DNA of 64,000 nt from Streptomyces sp. NBC_00193 (GCF_026342735.1 NZ_JAPEMM010000001.1:5704001-5768000); one strand, 5' to 3'. Shown: positions 8,114 to 16,890, counted from the stretch's first letter. Made by a program: numbers and translations. Notes: a model not told the origin generated them from the letters alone.

Positions 8114-8851
8114 CTAGGGCCCGTGAGGTGCGGCCGTGACCACAGGGGGGTGTACGGCCGTCAGTTCCCGCGCGGACACGGGCCGCTCGGGCCTCCGGAC
8201 GGGCGCCAGCCGGTGCCGCTTGCGCCAGGCGACGACCGCCGCACCCACCGCGGAGAGGGCGATGAATCCGAACGAGGCGAGGAACGCGGGGGAGGTCGGG
8301 GAGGAGGCGCTGGCCCCCGCGATCACGTACGCGGCGGTGTTCGGGACCACGCCGATCGCGGTGGCGAGGAGGAAGGGGAGCCAGCCGCAGCGGGACAGCG
8401 CGGCGGCGTAGTTGGCCACGGCGAAGGGCAGGCCGGGGAGGATCCGCACCGCGAGCATCGAGCGGAAGCCGTGCCGGGCCAGCTGGTCGTCGGCCGCCTG
8501 CAGCCAACGGCCGCGGATCAGCGGACGCAGGGCGTCACGCCCCATCATCCGGCCGAGACCGAAGGAGATCCCCGCGCCGACGACCGAGCCGCCGACCGCG
8601 GCGACCAGGCCGAACTGGGAGCCGAAGAGGGCCCCCGAGGCCAGGTTCAGCAGCGGGCGCGGCACCAGGGCGGCCGTGCACACCCCGTACGCCGCGGCGA
8701 AGAGCAGGACGGCGGTGCCCACCGGGAGCCCCGGGGGCCAGCCCTCCGAGAGCAGGCGCTGGGGCTCGAACAGCACGACGCAGACGCCGGCCGCCAGGAG
8801 CAGCACGACGAGCAGCGAGAGCCGCGTCCACGGCGCGAGGAGGAGGGACAT
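8114..8851 (-). CDS. TVP38/TMEM64 family membrane protein (DedA superfamily)
   Basis: A 245-residue membrane protein with about five hydrophobic segments. The SNARE-associated/VTT motif is seen as RILPGLPFAVANYAAALS near residue 140, preceded by FGLGRMMGRDAL. Relatives act in lipid scrambling or membrane homeostasis. The last 30 residues are a hydrophilic Pro/Arg tail. It is just upstream of uppP in the same direction, which fits recent links between DedA-superfamily proteins and undecaprenyl-phosphate recycling (family knowledge; the specific role here is inference). TAGTCT lies 6 nt before the ATG, so its mRNA could be leaderless. It is divergent from the AlkD-like gene. Confidence 0.9.
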   Translation of the reverse strand: MSLLLAPWTRLSLLVVLLLAAGVCVVLFEPQRLLSEGWPPGLPVGTAVLLFAAAYGVCTAALVPRPLLNLASGALFGSQFGLVAAVGGSVVGAGISFGLGRMMGRDALRPLIRGRWLQAADDQLARHGFRSMLAVRILPGLPFAVANYAAALSRCGWLPFLLATAIGVVPNTAAYVIAGASASSPTSPAFLASFGFIALSAVGAAVVAWRKRHRLAPVRRPERPVSARELTAVHPPVVTAAPHGP

Positions 8852-8887
8852 TCCGGGAGACTAACCGACCCCCCTGTCCGAGCGCCG

Positions 8888-8893
8888 TAATCT
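8888..8893 (+). promoter_or_regulatory. -10 element of AlkD-like gene, leaderless
   Basis: TAATCT ends 7 nt before ATG 8901, so transcription would start at or next to the A of the start codon. CCGACC at 8865-8870 is a weak -35 at 17 nt spacing. No ribosome binding site precedes the gene. Confidence 0.55.
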
Positions 8894-8900
8894 GGGCCTC

Positions 8901-9629
8901 ATGCAGTCGAACGACAGCCGGCCTCCACAGGTTCCGCACAGCGGCCTGGCCGACCTGTTGATGCCGCGGCTCACGGAGACCTACGGCGCCGCCGCCGACG
9001 CAGGGCGGGCCGGGCCCATGGCCGCGTACATGAAGGACGTCTCGCCCTTCCTCGGCATCCCCACCCCGCTGCGCCGCGAGCTGTCCCGGGCCGTGACCAA
9101 GGACACCCCGAAACCGTCCGAAGCGGACTGCGCGGCCCTCGCGCTGCGCTGCTGGGAGCTTCCGGAGCGTGAGTACCGCTACTTCGCCGTCGACTACCTG
9201 CGCCGGCACGTCTCCCGCTGCTCCTCCGGCTTCCTGCCCGTGGTCCGGCACCTGATCGTGACCGTCCCCTGGTGGGACACCGTCGACCTGCTCGCCGCGC
9301 ACACGGTCGGGCCCCTCGTGGCGGCGGACCCGGCGCTCGCCGCCGTCATGGACGAGTGGATCGGGGACGAGGACCTGTGGGTGGCCCGCACCGCCCTGCT
9401 CCACCAGCTCCGCTACAAGTCCGCGACCGACACCGACCGGCTCTTCGCTTACTGCCGCCGCCAGAGCCGGCACCCCGACTTCTTCGTCCGCAAGGCCATC
9501 GGCTGGTGCCTGCGCGAGTACGCCAAGACCGACCCCGCCGCCGTACGCGCCTTCGTCACCGCCGAGCGGGAGTCGCTGTCCCCGCTCTCCGTGCGTGAGG
9601 CGCTGAAGAACATCGGCGGGGCCCCGTAA
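8901..9629 (+). CDS. DNA alkylation repair protein, AlkD-like
   Basis: A 242-residue all-helical protein of the AlkC/AlkD HEAT-repeat glycosylase family, which removes bulky or cationic alkylated bases. The repeats are visible as paired helices, and the diagnostic stretch is VPWWDTVDLLAAHTVGPLV around residue 117, followed by DLWVARTALLHQL and FFVRKAIGWCLREYAKTDPAAVRAFV. The WWDTVD Trp/Asp pair corresponds to the catalytic patch. The gene appears leaderless (TAATCT 7 nt upstream) and is divergent from the TVP38-type gene. Confidence 0.92.
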   Translation: MQSNDSRPPQVPHSGLADLLMPRLTETYGAAADAGRAGPMAAYMKDVSPFLGIPTPLRRELSRAVTKDTPKPSEADCAALALRCWELPEREYRYFAVDYLRRHVSRCSSGFLPVVRHLIVTVPWWDTVDLLAAHTVGPLVAADPALAAVMDEWIGDEDLWVARTALLHQLRYKSATDTDRLFAYCRRQSRHPDFFVRKAIGWCLREYAKTDPAAVRAFVTAERESLSPLSVREALKNIGGAP

Positions 9630-9670
9630 TTCACTGGCCCCGCCGCGCCCGCTCCGGCAGGATCGACCGC

Positions 9671-9784
9671 ATGTCCAGGCAGACCTTCCCCGAAGCGCCG
9701 TCCGCAGTCGCGGACGCGCCGAAGGCTGCCGTCCCCGCACAGCTCGCCGCAGGCGCACCCGCATTCGGCGGCGCCCGAAGCTGA
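9671..9784 (+). CDS. Possible 37-aa small ORF upstream of tuf3
   Basis: ATG 9671 is preceded by GGCAGGA with about 8 nt spacing, and the frame ends in TGA at 9782-9784, 102 bp before tuf3. The predicted peptide, beginning MSRQTFPEAPSAVADAP, is Ala/Pro-rich with no motif. It may be a short leader peptide, a chance ORF, or part of a regulatory leader of tuf3. I cannot decide from the sequence alone. Confidence 0.25.
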   Translation: MSRQTFPEAPSAVADAPKAAVPAQLAAGAPAFGGARS

Positions 9785-9886
9785 CCCTTCCCGGATCGTC
9801 CGGCGGACCCCACAGGGGGAGGGTCGGTTCGCTCAGGGGGTCCCGTCATTCGAGTTCTCAGCTTCGGAATCACACGGGAAGACATC

Positions 9887-11071
9887 ATGGCCAAGACGGC
9901 CTTCGTGCGCACCAAGCCGCACCTCAACATCGGCACCATGGGTCACGTCGACCACGGCAAGACGACGCTGACCGCCGCCATCACCAAGGTCCTCGCCGAG
10001 CGCGGCGGCGCCTCCTTCGTGCCGTTCGACCGGATCGACCGGGCCCCCGAGGAGGCCCGGCGCGGCATCACCATCAACCTCACGCACGTCGAGTACGAGA
10101 CCGACACCCGGCACTACGCCCACGTGGACATGCCGGGCCACGCCGACTACATCAAGAACATGGTCACCGGTGCGGCCCAGCTCGACGGGGCGATCCTCGT
10201 CGTCTCCGCCCTCGACGGGGTCATGCCGCAAACCGCCGAGCACGTCCTGCTCGCCCGGCAGGTGGGTGTCGACCACATCGTCGTCGCGCTGAACAAGGCC
10301 GACGCCGGGGACCCGGAGCTCACCGACCTGGTCGAGCTGGAGGTCCGCGAGCTGCTCACCGCGCACGGCTACGGCGGGGAGGGAGCCCCCGTCGTACGGG
10401 TCTCCGGGCTCGGGGCGCTGGACGGCGACCCGCAGTGGACCTCGTCCATCGAGGCCCTGCTCGACGCCGTGGACACGTACGTGCCCACGCCAGTGCGGTA
10501 CACCGACGCGCCGTTCCTGATGCCGGTGGAGAACGTCCTCACCATCACCGGCCGCGGCACCGTCGTCACCGGCGCCGTCGAGCGCGGCACCGTGGCCATG
10601 GGCGACCGCGTCGCCCTGCTCGGCGGCGCGGGCGAGGGCGAGGCCGTGGAGTCCGTGGTCACCGGAGTGGAGACCTTCGGGAAGCCGATGGAGTCCGCCG
10701 AGGCCGGGGACAACGTCGCGCTGCTGCTGCGCGGGGTGCCCCGCGACGCGGTGCGCCGCGGCGACGTGGTGGCCGCGCCCGGCAGCGTCGTACCGAGGCG
10801 CCGCTTCACGGCGCGGGTGTACCTGCTGTCCGCCCGCGAGGGCGGGCGGACCACACCGGTGGCGACCGGCTACCGGCCCCAGTTCTACATCCGCACCGCC
10901 GACGTGGTGGGGAACGTGGACCTGGGCGAGGCGGGCGCCGCGCGGCCGGGCGACACGGTCACCATGACCGTCGAGCTCGGGCGGGACGTCCCGCTGGAGG
11001 ACGGGCTCGGCTTCGCGATCCGCGAGGGCGGGCGCACCGTCGGGGCCGGGACGGTGACCGAGGTCGGGTAG
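9887..11071 (+). CDS. tuf3: Divergent elongation factor Tu (EF-Tu3)
   Basis: A 394-residue EF-Tu with all three domains: G1 GHVDHGKT at 19-26, G3 as DMPGH at 81-85, G4 as NKAD at 136-139 and the C-terminal FAIREGGRTVGAG block. It delivers aminoacyl-tRNA to the ribosome. It differs from housekeeping EF-Tu: the usual Cys in DCPGH is Met82, the Cys in NKCD is Ala138, and the whole protein contains no cysteine. At the position of E. coli Gly275 (NVG) it has Ala278 (NVA). Streptomyces tuf3 products are known to be divergent, induced on starvation, and in S. ramocissimus resistant to kirromycin, pulvomycin and GE2270A. The gene stands alone, not in a str ribosomal operon. ATG 9887 follows GGGAAG 6 nt away. 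Confidence 0.96.
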   Translation: MAKTAFVRTKPHLNIGTMGHVDHGKTTLTAAITKVLAERGGASFVPFDRIDRAPEEARRGITINLTHVEYETDTRHYAHVDMPGHADYIKNMVTGAAQLDGAILVVSALDGVMPQTAEHVLLARQVGVDHIVVALNKADAGDPELTDLVELEVRELLTAHGYGGEGAPVVRVSGLGALDGDPQWTSSIEALLDAVDTYVPTPVRYTDAPFLMPVENVLTITGRGTVVTGAVERGTVAMGDRVALLGGAGEGEAVESVVTGVETFGKPMESAEAGDNVALLLRGVPRDAVRRGDVVAAPGSVVPRRRFTARVYLLSAREGGRTTPVATGYRPQFYIRTADVVGNVDLGEAGAARPGDTVTMTVELGRDVPLEDGLGFAIREGGRTVGAGTVTEVG

Positions 11072-11166
11072 CGGGCCGGTAGCGGCCCGGCGGTACCCGC
11101 TGTGGTGGCGGTGGTCGGCTTGCGCCAGACTGCCGTCACCACAGGCATGCGGGGAGGAAGCGGTTC

Positions 11167-12072
11167 GTGAACGACGGCAGCGTGAGCGAAGGCATAGGCA
11201 AGGACAGGGGCAGCGGCGAAGGCAAGGGGACGGCCCTGGTGCTCGGCGGCGGCGGGCTGACCGGCGTCGGCTGGGAGGCCGGGATGCTCTACGGGCTCGC
11301 CCGCGCGGGCGTCGACCTGACCGGCGCCGACCTCGTCGTCGGGACCTCGGCCGGCTCCGTCGTCGGCGCGCAGCTCACCTCCGGACTGCTCACCCCGCAG
11401 GAGCTGTACGAGCGCCAGCTCGGCGACCCCGGCGGGGAACTCCCCGCGAAGCTGGGGGCTTCCCTGATCGGGCGGTACGCCGTCGCGATGGTCCGCTCCC
11501 GCGACGCGAAGTCCTACCGGCGCCGGATCGGCGCCTTCGCCCTCGCCGCCGATACGGAGCCGGAGGGCGTGCGCCGCAAGGTGCTCGAAGCCCGGCTGGT
11601 GTCGCACGACTGGCCCGAGCGGCGCCTCGTCGTCACGGCGGTGGACGCGCTGACCGGCGAACTCGCCGCCTTCGAGCGCGGGAGCGAGGCCGGGCTGGTC
11701 GACGCCGTCTCGGCGAGCTGCGCCGTCCCCGGGGTGTGGCCGCCCGTGACGGTCGCGGGACGCCGGTTCGTCGACGGCGGGGTCCGCTCCGCCACCAACG
11801 CCGACCTCGCCTCCGGCTACGGGCGCGTGGTGATCCTCGCGCCGATGGCCACGGGCGCCGGGCTGATCCCCTCGCCCGCGGCGCAGGCCGCGCGACTGCG
11901 GGAGGCCGGGGCGAAGGTGCTGCTGATCACCCCGTCGTCGCAGGCCCGCAAGGTCTTCGGACGCAACGTACTGGACCCCGCGCGCCGGGATCCCGCCGCG
12001 CGGGCGGGGCTGGAGCAGGCCGCGGAGCACGTGGAGCAGGCGCGCGAGGTGTGGGCGGCTCCGGGGGCCTGA
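11167..12072 (+). CDS. Patatin-like phospholipase
   Basis: A 301-residue serine lipase of the patatin family. The oxyanion Gly-rich loop is LGGGGLTGVG (27-35), the nucleophile elbow is GTSAGS with Ser61, and the partner Asp203 is in FVDGGVRS, so the Ser-Asp dyad is complete. It would hydrolyse phospholipids or other acyl esters in the cytoplasm; no signal peptide is seen. The start is GTG 11167 with GGGGAGGAAG at 11151-11160. The first 20 residues are Gly/Ser/Lys-rich and probably disordered. The spermidine-synthase-like gene starts 10 bp after the stop, so the two are likely co-transcribed. Confidence 0.93.
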   Translation: MNDGSVSEGIGKDRGSGEGKGTALVLGGGGLTGVGWEAGMLYGLARAGVDLTGADLVVGTSAGSVVGAQLTSGLLTPQELYERQLGDPGGELPAKLGASLIGRYAVAMVRSRDAKSYRRRIGAFALAADTEPEGVRRKVLEARLVSHDWPERRLVVTAVDALTGELAAFERGSEAGLVDAVSASCAVPGVWPPVTVAGRRFVDGGVRSATNADLASGYGRVVILAPMATGAGLIPSPAAQAARLREAGAKVLLITPSSQARKVFGRNVLDPARRDPAARAGLEQAAEHVEQAREVWAAPGA

Positions 12073-12082
12073 CAATGGTGCG

Positions 12083-12931
12083 GTGAGTGACGAACAGATC
12101 CCGGTGATCCGGGACGTGGCCCAGGGCACCGCCAAACTGATGCCGGACATCGACCGCGAGCGGGCCTGGCTGCTCACCGTGGACGGGGCGCCGCAGTCGT
12201 ACGTGGACCTCGACGACCCGGAGCACCTGGAGTTCGAGTACGTACGCCGCCTCGCGCACGTCCTGGACTGCGTGGGCGAGCCGGGGGCCGCGCTGGACCT
12301 GCTGCACCTGGGCGGCGGCGCGCTGACCCTGCCGCGGTACGCGGCGGCGGGCCGGCCCGGGTCGCGGCAGGACGTGGTGGAGTTCGACGCCGGGCTCGTC
12401 GCGCTGGTCGGGGAGTTCCTGCCGGTCGCGGCCGGGAGCGGCATCACGGTGCACGTGGCCGACGCGCGGGCCTGGCTGGCCGCGGCGCCGGACGCGAGCG
12501 CGGACGTGGTGGTGGGGGACGTCTTCGGGGGATCCCGGGTGCCCGCTTCGCTGGCCTCGGTGGAGTACGCCCGGGAGGTGGCGCGGGTACTGCGGCCCGG
12601 CGGGGTGTACGTGGCCAACCTCGCCGACGGGGCGCCGTTCGGTTTTCTGCGCGGGCAGCTCGCGAACTTCGGGGCGGCCTTCGGGGAGTTGGCGCTGATC
12701 GCGGAGCCGGGGGTGCTGCGGGGGCGGCGGTTCGGGAACGCGGTGCTGCTGGCCTCGGAGCGGGAGCTGCCGGTGGCGGAGCTCTCGCGGGTGTGCGCGG
12801 GTGACGTGTTTCCCGCGCGGGTGGAGGCGGGGGCGGCTCTCGCGCGGCTGATGCGGGGGGCCCGGCCGGTGTCCGACGCCGATGCGGTGGCTTCGCCCGA
12901 GCCGCCGGAGGGGGCGTTCAGCCTCGGCTGA
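12083..12931 (+). CDS. Spermidine synthase-like methyltransferase-fold protein
   Basis: A 282-residue protein of the spermidine synthase-like family with Rossmann fold. LDLLHLGGGALTLPRY (motif I), DVVEFDAGLVALV (motif II acidic residue) and DVVVGDVFGGSRVP are visible. The true polyamine synthases use a DxGDG motif and aminopropyl donor pocket; here the pattern is looser, so the substrate may differ. GTG 12083 lies 10 bp after the patatin gene with no strong ribosome binding site, which suggests translational coupling. Confidence 0.8.
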   Translation: MSDEQIPVIRDVAQGTAKLMPDIDRERAWLLTVDGAPQSYVDLDDPEHLEFEYVRRLAHVLDCVGEPGAALDLLHLGGGALTLPRYAAAGRPGSRQDVVEFDAGLVALVGEFLPVAAGSGITVHVADARAWLAAAPDASADVVVGDVFGGSRVPASLASVEYAREVARVLRPGGVYVANLADGAPFGFLRGQLANFGAAFGELALIAEPGVLRGRRFGNAVLLASERELPVAELSRVCAGDVFPARVEAGAALARLMRGARPVSDADAVASPEPPEGAFSLG

Positions 12932-12970
12932 GGGGGCCCGCCCCGGCCGCCGGCCGCCGGCCCCCGCGCC

Positions 12971-14350
12971 TCAGACGGCGGCGGGGCTGGGGTCGGCGGG
13001 GCTGGGGTCGGCCGGACTCGGCTTCGCCAGGTCGGGGGCGCCGGCGTTGCTGCCGGAGTCGGTGTCGGGGCCGATGGTGGCGGACGGTTTGCGGGTCATG
13101 TGGCGGACGTCCGGGACCAGGAGGACGGCGGCCGTCACCACGACCACCAGGGCCGCGCAGCCCCAGAGGGCGGAGGTGCGGCCGATCGCGGATTCGACCG
13201 GGCCGGCCACCGCCGTGGCCAGCGGCAGCATCGAGAGCGAGCCGAACCAGTCGTAGGCGGAGACGCGGGAGAACATCTCCTCCGGGATCTCCTGGTGCAT
13301 CGTCGTCATCCAGCTCACGCCGAACACCTCGATGGCCGCTCCGCTCACGAACATCACCAGGCACAGCCCCCACACCGGCAGCGGCACCGCCAGCCCCGCG
13401 GAGGGCAGCGCCAGCGGGAACACGCACAGGGTGCCGGCCAGCAGCAGGCGGCGCGGTTTCCAGACCATCATCAGGACGGCCCCGCCGATGGTGCCGAGGC
13501 CGAAGAAGGCCAGGGCCACGCCCCACGGAGCCGCCCCGCCCAGGCGCTCCAGCGCGACCAGGGGCCCGTAGACCGCTTCGGCTGCGCCGACCACGGCCAC
13601 GACGACGGAGAACTGGAGCACGATGCTCCACAGCCAGGGGCGGCTCCTGAACTCCACCCAGCCCTCGCGCAGATCGGTCAGCAGGCCGCCGCCGGGCGCG
13701 CGTTCGGCGATGTGGCCGACATCCAGGAAGGCCCGTAGGGCTCCGGCGGCGGCGAAGGCGGCCGCGTCCACGGCGAGCACCCAGCCGGGGCCCAGCAGGG
13801 CGACCATGGCTCCGCCGAGGGCCGCTCCGCCGACGCCGGCGCCGTTCATCGCCATCCGGAAGAGGGCGAAGGCGCGGTTGGCGTGCGGGCCGGAGACGCT
13901 GGCCATGAGCATGCCCTCGGCGGCCGGGTTGAAGAAGGCCGTACCGGTGCCGCACAGCGCCGTGAGCAGCATCATCTGCCACAGTTGCGGATCGCCGGTC
14001 AGGACCAGGAAGGCGAAGACGGCCTGCGAGACGCAGTTGAGGGCATTGGCCGCGACCATGACGTGGTGGCGGGGGATCCGGTCGGCGACCGCTCCGCCGA
14101 TGAGCAGGAAGAGGACGAGCGGCAGCGTACGGGCGGCGGCCACCAGGCCGACGTCGCCGGCGGAGCCGCCTGCCTGGACGACCGCGAAGGCGGTCGCGAT
14201 GAGCGCTCCGTGGCTCCCGAGGTTCGTGATGACCGCGGCACCCGTCAGCAGGGTGTAGTTGCGGCCGGCCCACTCGGGCCTGCGGGGGGAGCCGCGGCGG
14301 GAGGAAGCCGGGCTGACGGGACCGGGGGAGGAGGCGGGGGAAGAGCTCAC
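12971..14350 (-). CDS. MFS transporter, drug/siderophore exporter type
   Basis: A 459-residue protein with 10-12 hydrophobic segments. The loop 2-3 motif is GGAVADRIPRHHVM, as in MFS drug exporters of the EntS/tetracycline group, and the segments pair up in two six-helix halves around residue 225. The N terminus (first 27 residues) is Ser/Pro/Arg-rich, and the C terminus ends in a PSPADPSPADPSPAAV repeat encoded by an obvious 15-bp DNA repeat at 12974-13013. It converges on the spermidine-synthase-like gene. Substrate unknown. Confidence 0.9.
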   Translation of the reverse strand: MSSSPASSPGPVSPASSRRGSPRRPEWAGRNYTLLTGAAVITNLGSHGALIATAFAVVQAGGSAGDVGLVAAARTLPLVLFLLIGGAVADRIPRHHVMVAANALNCVSQAVFAFLVLTGDPQLWQMMLLTALCGTGTAFFNPAAEGMLMASVSGPHANRAFALFRMAMNGAGVGGAALGGAMVALLGPGWVLAVDAAAFAAAGALRAFLDVGHIAERAPGGGLLTDLREGWVEFRSRPWLWSIVLQFSVVVAVVGAAEAVYGPLVALERLGGAAPWGVALAFFGLGTIGGAVLMMVWKPRRLLLAGTLCVFPLALPSAGLAVPLPVWGLCLVMFVSGAAIEVFGVSWMTTMHQEIPEEMFSRVSAYDWFGSLSMLPLATAVAGPVESAIGRTSALWGCAALVVVVTAAVLLVPDVRHMTRKPSATIGPDTDSGSNAGAPDLAKPSPADPSPADPSPAAV

Positions 14351-14421
14351 CTCCGGACTATCCCGGTCCCGGGCCGGGAATCCAAACGGATTTCCGGCCC
14401 GGGAGGCAGGGCGGTGGAGGA

Positions 14422-15483
14422 TCAGCTCGCTTGGAGGCGGACGCTGCTCAGGATCTTCTCGTAGGTCTCCTTGCTCACTTCGCCCGGGACGCCGGCGGCG
14501 CCGTAGAGGACCCAGGTGGAGAGGTCACCGTTGGTGGTCAGGAAGCTGAAGGCCACGGACTTCCCGTCCGTGGAGCACTTGTTCTCCTTGGGCAGGCCGC
14601 TGACGGTCGCGGTCGCCATGTGGCCCTTGAGCCCGGAGGAGGTCGTGTACTCCTTCGCCTCGGTCACCTTGGTGGTGCCCTTCGGCGCCTTCTGCGCGTA
14701 CGCGGCGAAGGCCCAGTTGCCCGCCTCGTTGTACGCGGCTTCGGCGGTGCCCTTCGCACCCATGCCGCCCTTGGTTCCGGTGCTCGCCAGCTCGGTCGAC
14801 TCCTCCTTGCCGTCCTTGTTGGCGTCGACCTTGCACCAGTCCTCCTTGAGGATGGCGGGCGCCCCCATCATGACCAGGGGCTTGTCGCTGCTCGAGTTGT
14901 GGTCGTCGAAGCCGATGGACAGGCCCGAGGACTTGACCTCCCAGTCCGGCGGGACGTCGAAGGCGGTGCCGTACTTCGGGTTGAGGACGACCTTCCAGCC
15001 GGGGATCACCGGCTTGGTCTCGGCGCCGCCGCGCGGGTTGGCGCTCGGGCTCGCAGGGGCGGGCGCGGGAGAGGAGGCCGCGGCGGAGGAGGAGGCGCTC
15101 GGCTTGTCGTCCGCCTGGTTGGAGGTGTCGTCGTCCCGGGTCAGGACGAACGCCCCGGTGGCGGCCGCCGCCACGACGACGGCCGAGGCCGCCACGATGG
15201 CCACGGTCCTGGTCGAGAACGGGCTCCCGCCGCGCGGGGGCGGGGGCGGCGGAGTGCCGCCCCACTGGGGTACGGGAACGGTCGGGGGCTGCTGGCCCCA
15301 GCCCTGGGGAGCGGGGGGCTGCTGCGGGTACCCGTAGCCGGGCTGCTGCTGCTCCCCGTACGCCGCCGTCGGCGGCTGCTGCTGGTACGGGTTCGGCGTT
15401 CCCGGCTGCTGCTGGTACGGGTTCTGATGCGCGTCCGCGGGGTTGGGTTCGCCCCCGGGCGGCTGCTGCTGTCCTGGCCACAT
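14422..15483 (-). CDS. Membrane-anchored protein with Pro/Gln-rich N-terminal tail
   Basis: A 353-residue protein. Residues 1-90 are Gln/Pro/Tyr-rich with two NPYQQQP repeats, residues 93-114 form one transmembrane helix (TVAIVAASAVVVAAAATGAFVL), then a Ser/Ala/Pro linker, and residues 150-353 form a globular extracytoplasmic domain with two or more Cys (DWCKVD, NKCSTD). This layout (cytoplasmic Pro-rich tail, one helix, external domain) is common in Streptomyces proteins of unknown function. The ATG at 15483 is chosen because TATCGT, its likely -10, lies only 8 nt upstream; longer in-frame starts would run through the promoter and the divergent gene's control region. Confidence 0.8.
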   Translation of the reverse strand: MWPGQQQPPGGEPNPADAHQNPYQQQPGTPNPYQQQPPTAAYGEQQQPGYGYPQQPPAPQGWGQQPPTVPVPQWGGTPPPPPPRGGSPFSTRTVAIVAASAVVVAAAATGAFVLTRDDDTSNQADDKPSASSSAAASSPAPAPASPSANPRGGAETKPVIPGWKVVLNPKYGTAFDVPPDWEVKSSGLSIGFDDHNSSSDKPLVMMGAPAILKEDWCKVDANKDGKEESTELASTGTKGGMGAKGTAEAAYNEAGNWAFAAYAQKAPKGTTKVTEAKEYTTSSGLKGHMATATVSGLPKENKCSTDGKSVAFSFLTTNGDLSTWVLYGAAGVPGEVSKETYEKILSSVRLQAS

Positions 15484-15491
15484 GGCCGGTA

Positions 15492-15497
15492 ACGATA
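15492..15497 (-). promoter_or_regulatory. -10 element of the 353-aa membrane protein gene
   Basis: On the minus strand this reads TATCGT, 8 nt before ATG 15483. There is no Shine-Dalgarno sequence in between, so the transcript is probably leaderless. Confidence 0.5.
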
Positions 15498-15564
15498 GTG
15501 GGAGTGCGTGCGGGGAGCCACGGCCACCCCCGGCCGGGTCTGGCCAAGGGTGACTACTCGCGGG

Positions 15565-15570
15565 TAACAT
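15565..15570 (+). promoter_or_regulatory. -10 element of the hotdog thioesterase gene
   Basis: TAACAT lies 8 nt before ATG 15579 with no ribosome binding site in the gap, again the pattern of a leaderless mRNA. The -35 region is not recognisable. Confidence 0.5.
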
Positions 15571-15578
15571 CGCGTCCC

Positions 15579-16031
15579 ATGAGCGCTGAACAGATGAACG
15601 TGGGCGAACTGCTCGCCGCGACCGTGCCGATGGCCAAGACCCTGAACCTCCAGTTCCTGGAGACCACCCCCGAGCGTGCCGTCGTCCGGCTCCCGGACCA
15701 GCCGGACTTCCACAACCACCTCGGCGGCCCGCACGCCGGCGCCATGTTCACCCTCGCCGAGTCCGCGAGCGGCGCGATCGTCCTGGCCGCCTTCGGCGAC
15801 CAGCTCTCCCGCGCGGTGCCCCTCGCGGTGAGCGCGGAGATCGGCTACAAGAAGCTCGCCAAGGGCGTCGTGACGGCCACCGCCACCCTCGGCCGCCCGG
15901 CCGCCGACGTCGTCGCCGAACTCGACGCGGGCGGCCGCCCGGAATTCCCCGTCACCATCGCCATCCAGCGCGAGGACGAGGCCGTGACGGGCGAGATGAC
16001 CGTGGTCTGGACGCTGCGCCCCAACGCGTAG
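15579..16031 (+). CDS. Hotdog-fold thioesterase, PaaI/DUF4442-like
   Basis: A 150-residue hotdog protein. The family pattern is clear: FHNHLGGPHAGAMFTLAESASGAIVLAAFG with the His-Gly-Gly and the central helix, then VSAEIGYKKLAKGVVTATATL. Such proteins hydrolyse acyl-CoA or acyl-carrier thioesters; the substrate is unknown. The ATG at 15579 is supported by the TAACAT element 8 nt before it; the open frame extends back to 15498, but those codons are in the intergenic promoter. Confidence 0.88.
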   Translation: MSAEQMNVGELLAATVPMAKTLNLQFLETTPERAVVRLPDQPDFHNHLGGPHAGAMFTLAESASGAIVLAAFGDQLSRAVPLAVSAEIGYKKLAKGVVTATATLGRPAADVVAELDAGGRPEFPVTIAIQREDEAVTGEMTVVWTLRPNA

Positions 16032-16260
16032 CTCCTCTGACTCGGTGCGGAGCGTGTCGCGGGTGGTCGTACGGCACATCCGCGGCACGCTCCTTCCCCG
16101 ACCGGCGTCCTCGTGACGGGCGATCCGCACTCCACCGCCGAGGTGTTCCGGCCCCAGCGCGCCGCCGTCGTCCCGGGCGCCCGGCCCCGGACGCGGACGT
16201 CACCCTCAGAAGTCGCTCAACTCCCCTTCCGTGTCCGACTGTCCGGCCTACGGTCGGTCC

Positions 16261-16890
16261 ATGGCGCAGACAGCCGATGTGTTCCCGACGGCCTTCGTCG
16301 TCGGTGCCGCGATCACGATCACGGTGCAGCTGGTGATGGGGATCCTTCAGCTGTCCGCCACGCGCAGGCTCACCCGCCTGACCCTGGACGAACAGCGCGC
16401 GCAGCTGGAGGTGAAGGCCGACCACGACCGCGCGGCCGCACTCCGCGACGCCCGGCACGTGGCGTACCTGGCCTTCCTGAAGGCCTGCTACGGGGTGGTG
16501 TCCGCGGCCGGGGAGTACGCCGCGGCGGACCACCCCGTGGCGGAGGAGGTCGGCCCCCGGGGCCTGTCGGCCGGACCGGACGACCTCCTGTTGCGGCTCC
16601 CCGAGACGCTTCGTGTGGTCGGCGCCTCGGCACGGGACGTCCTGGAGGACGTGCGGCTGGCCGGCGGCCAGGACGTCGGGGACCTGGCGCGGGAGCTGTA
16701 CGCGGTGGCTTTGGGCGTCGCCCACATGGCGCTGGACGTCGCGGCCGCCCGGCGGGACGGAGACGGCCTGGAGGAGGCCCGGAAGGATTTCGTGACGGCC
16801 CGGATCGCCTACGGGAACGAGCGGCGGGCGTTCACCGCGCTGGTCCGGTCCCAGGTGTGGGGCGTGGCCCCCGAGAACTCGGAGGGCTAG
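16261..16890 (+). CDS. Hypothetical protein with N-terminal membrane helix
   Basis: A 209-residue protein starting at ATG 16261. Residues 10-31 form one hydrophobic helix (AFVVGAAITITVQLVMGILQL), followed by a long helical, partly coiled-coil region with many Arg, Glu and Ala. I do not recognise a domain. The topology would put most of the protein in the cytoplasm. Single-helix, helical-bundle proteins of this kind are common in Streptomyces. The 229 bp before it (16032-16260) hold no clear gene; I see no strong promoter. Confidence 0.7.
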   Translation: MAQTADVFPTAFVVGAAITITVQLVMGILQLSATRRLTRLTLDEQRAQLEVKADHDRAAALRDARHVAYLAFLKACYGVVSAAGEYAAADHPVAEEVGPRGLSAGPDDLLLRLPETLRVVGASARDVLEDVRLAGGQDVGDLARELYAVALGVAHMALDVAAARRDGDGLEEARKDFVTARIAYGNERRAFTALVRSQVWGVAPENSEG

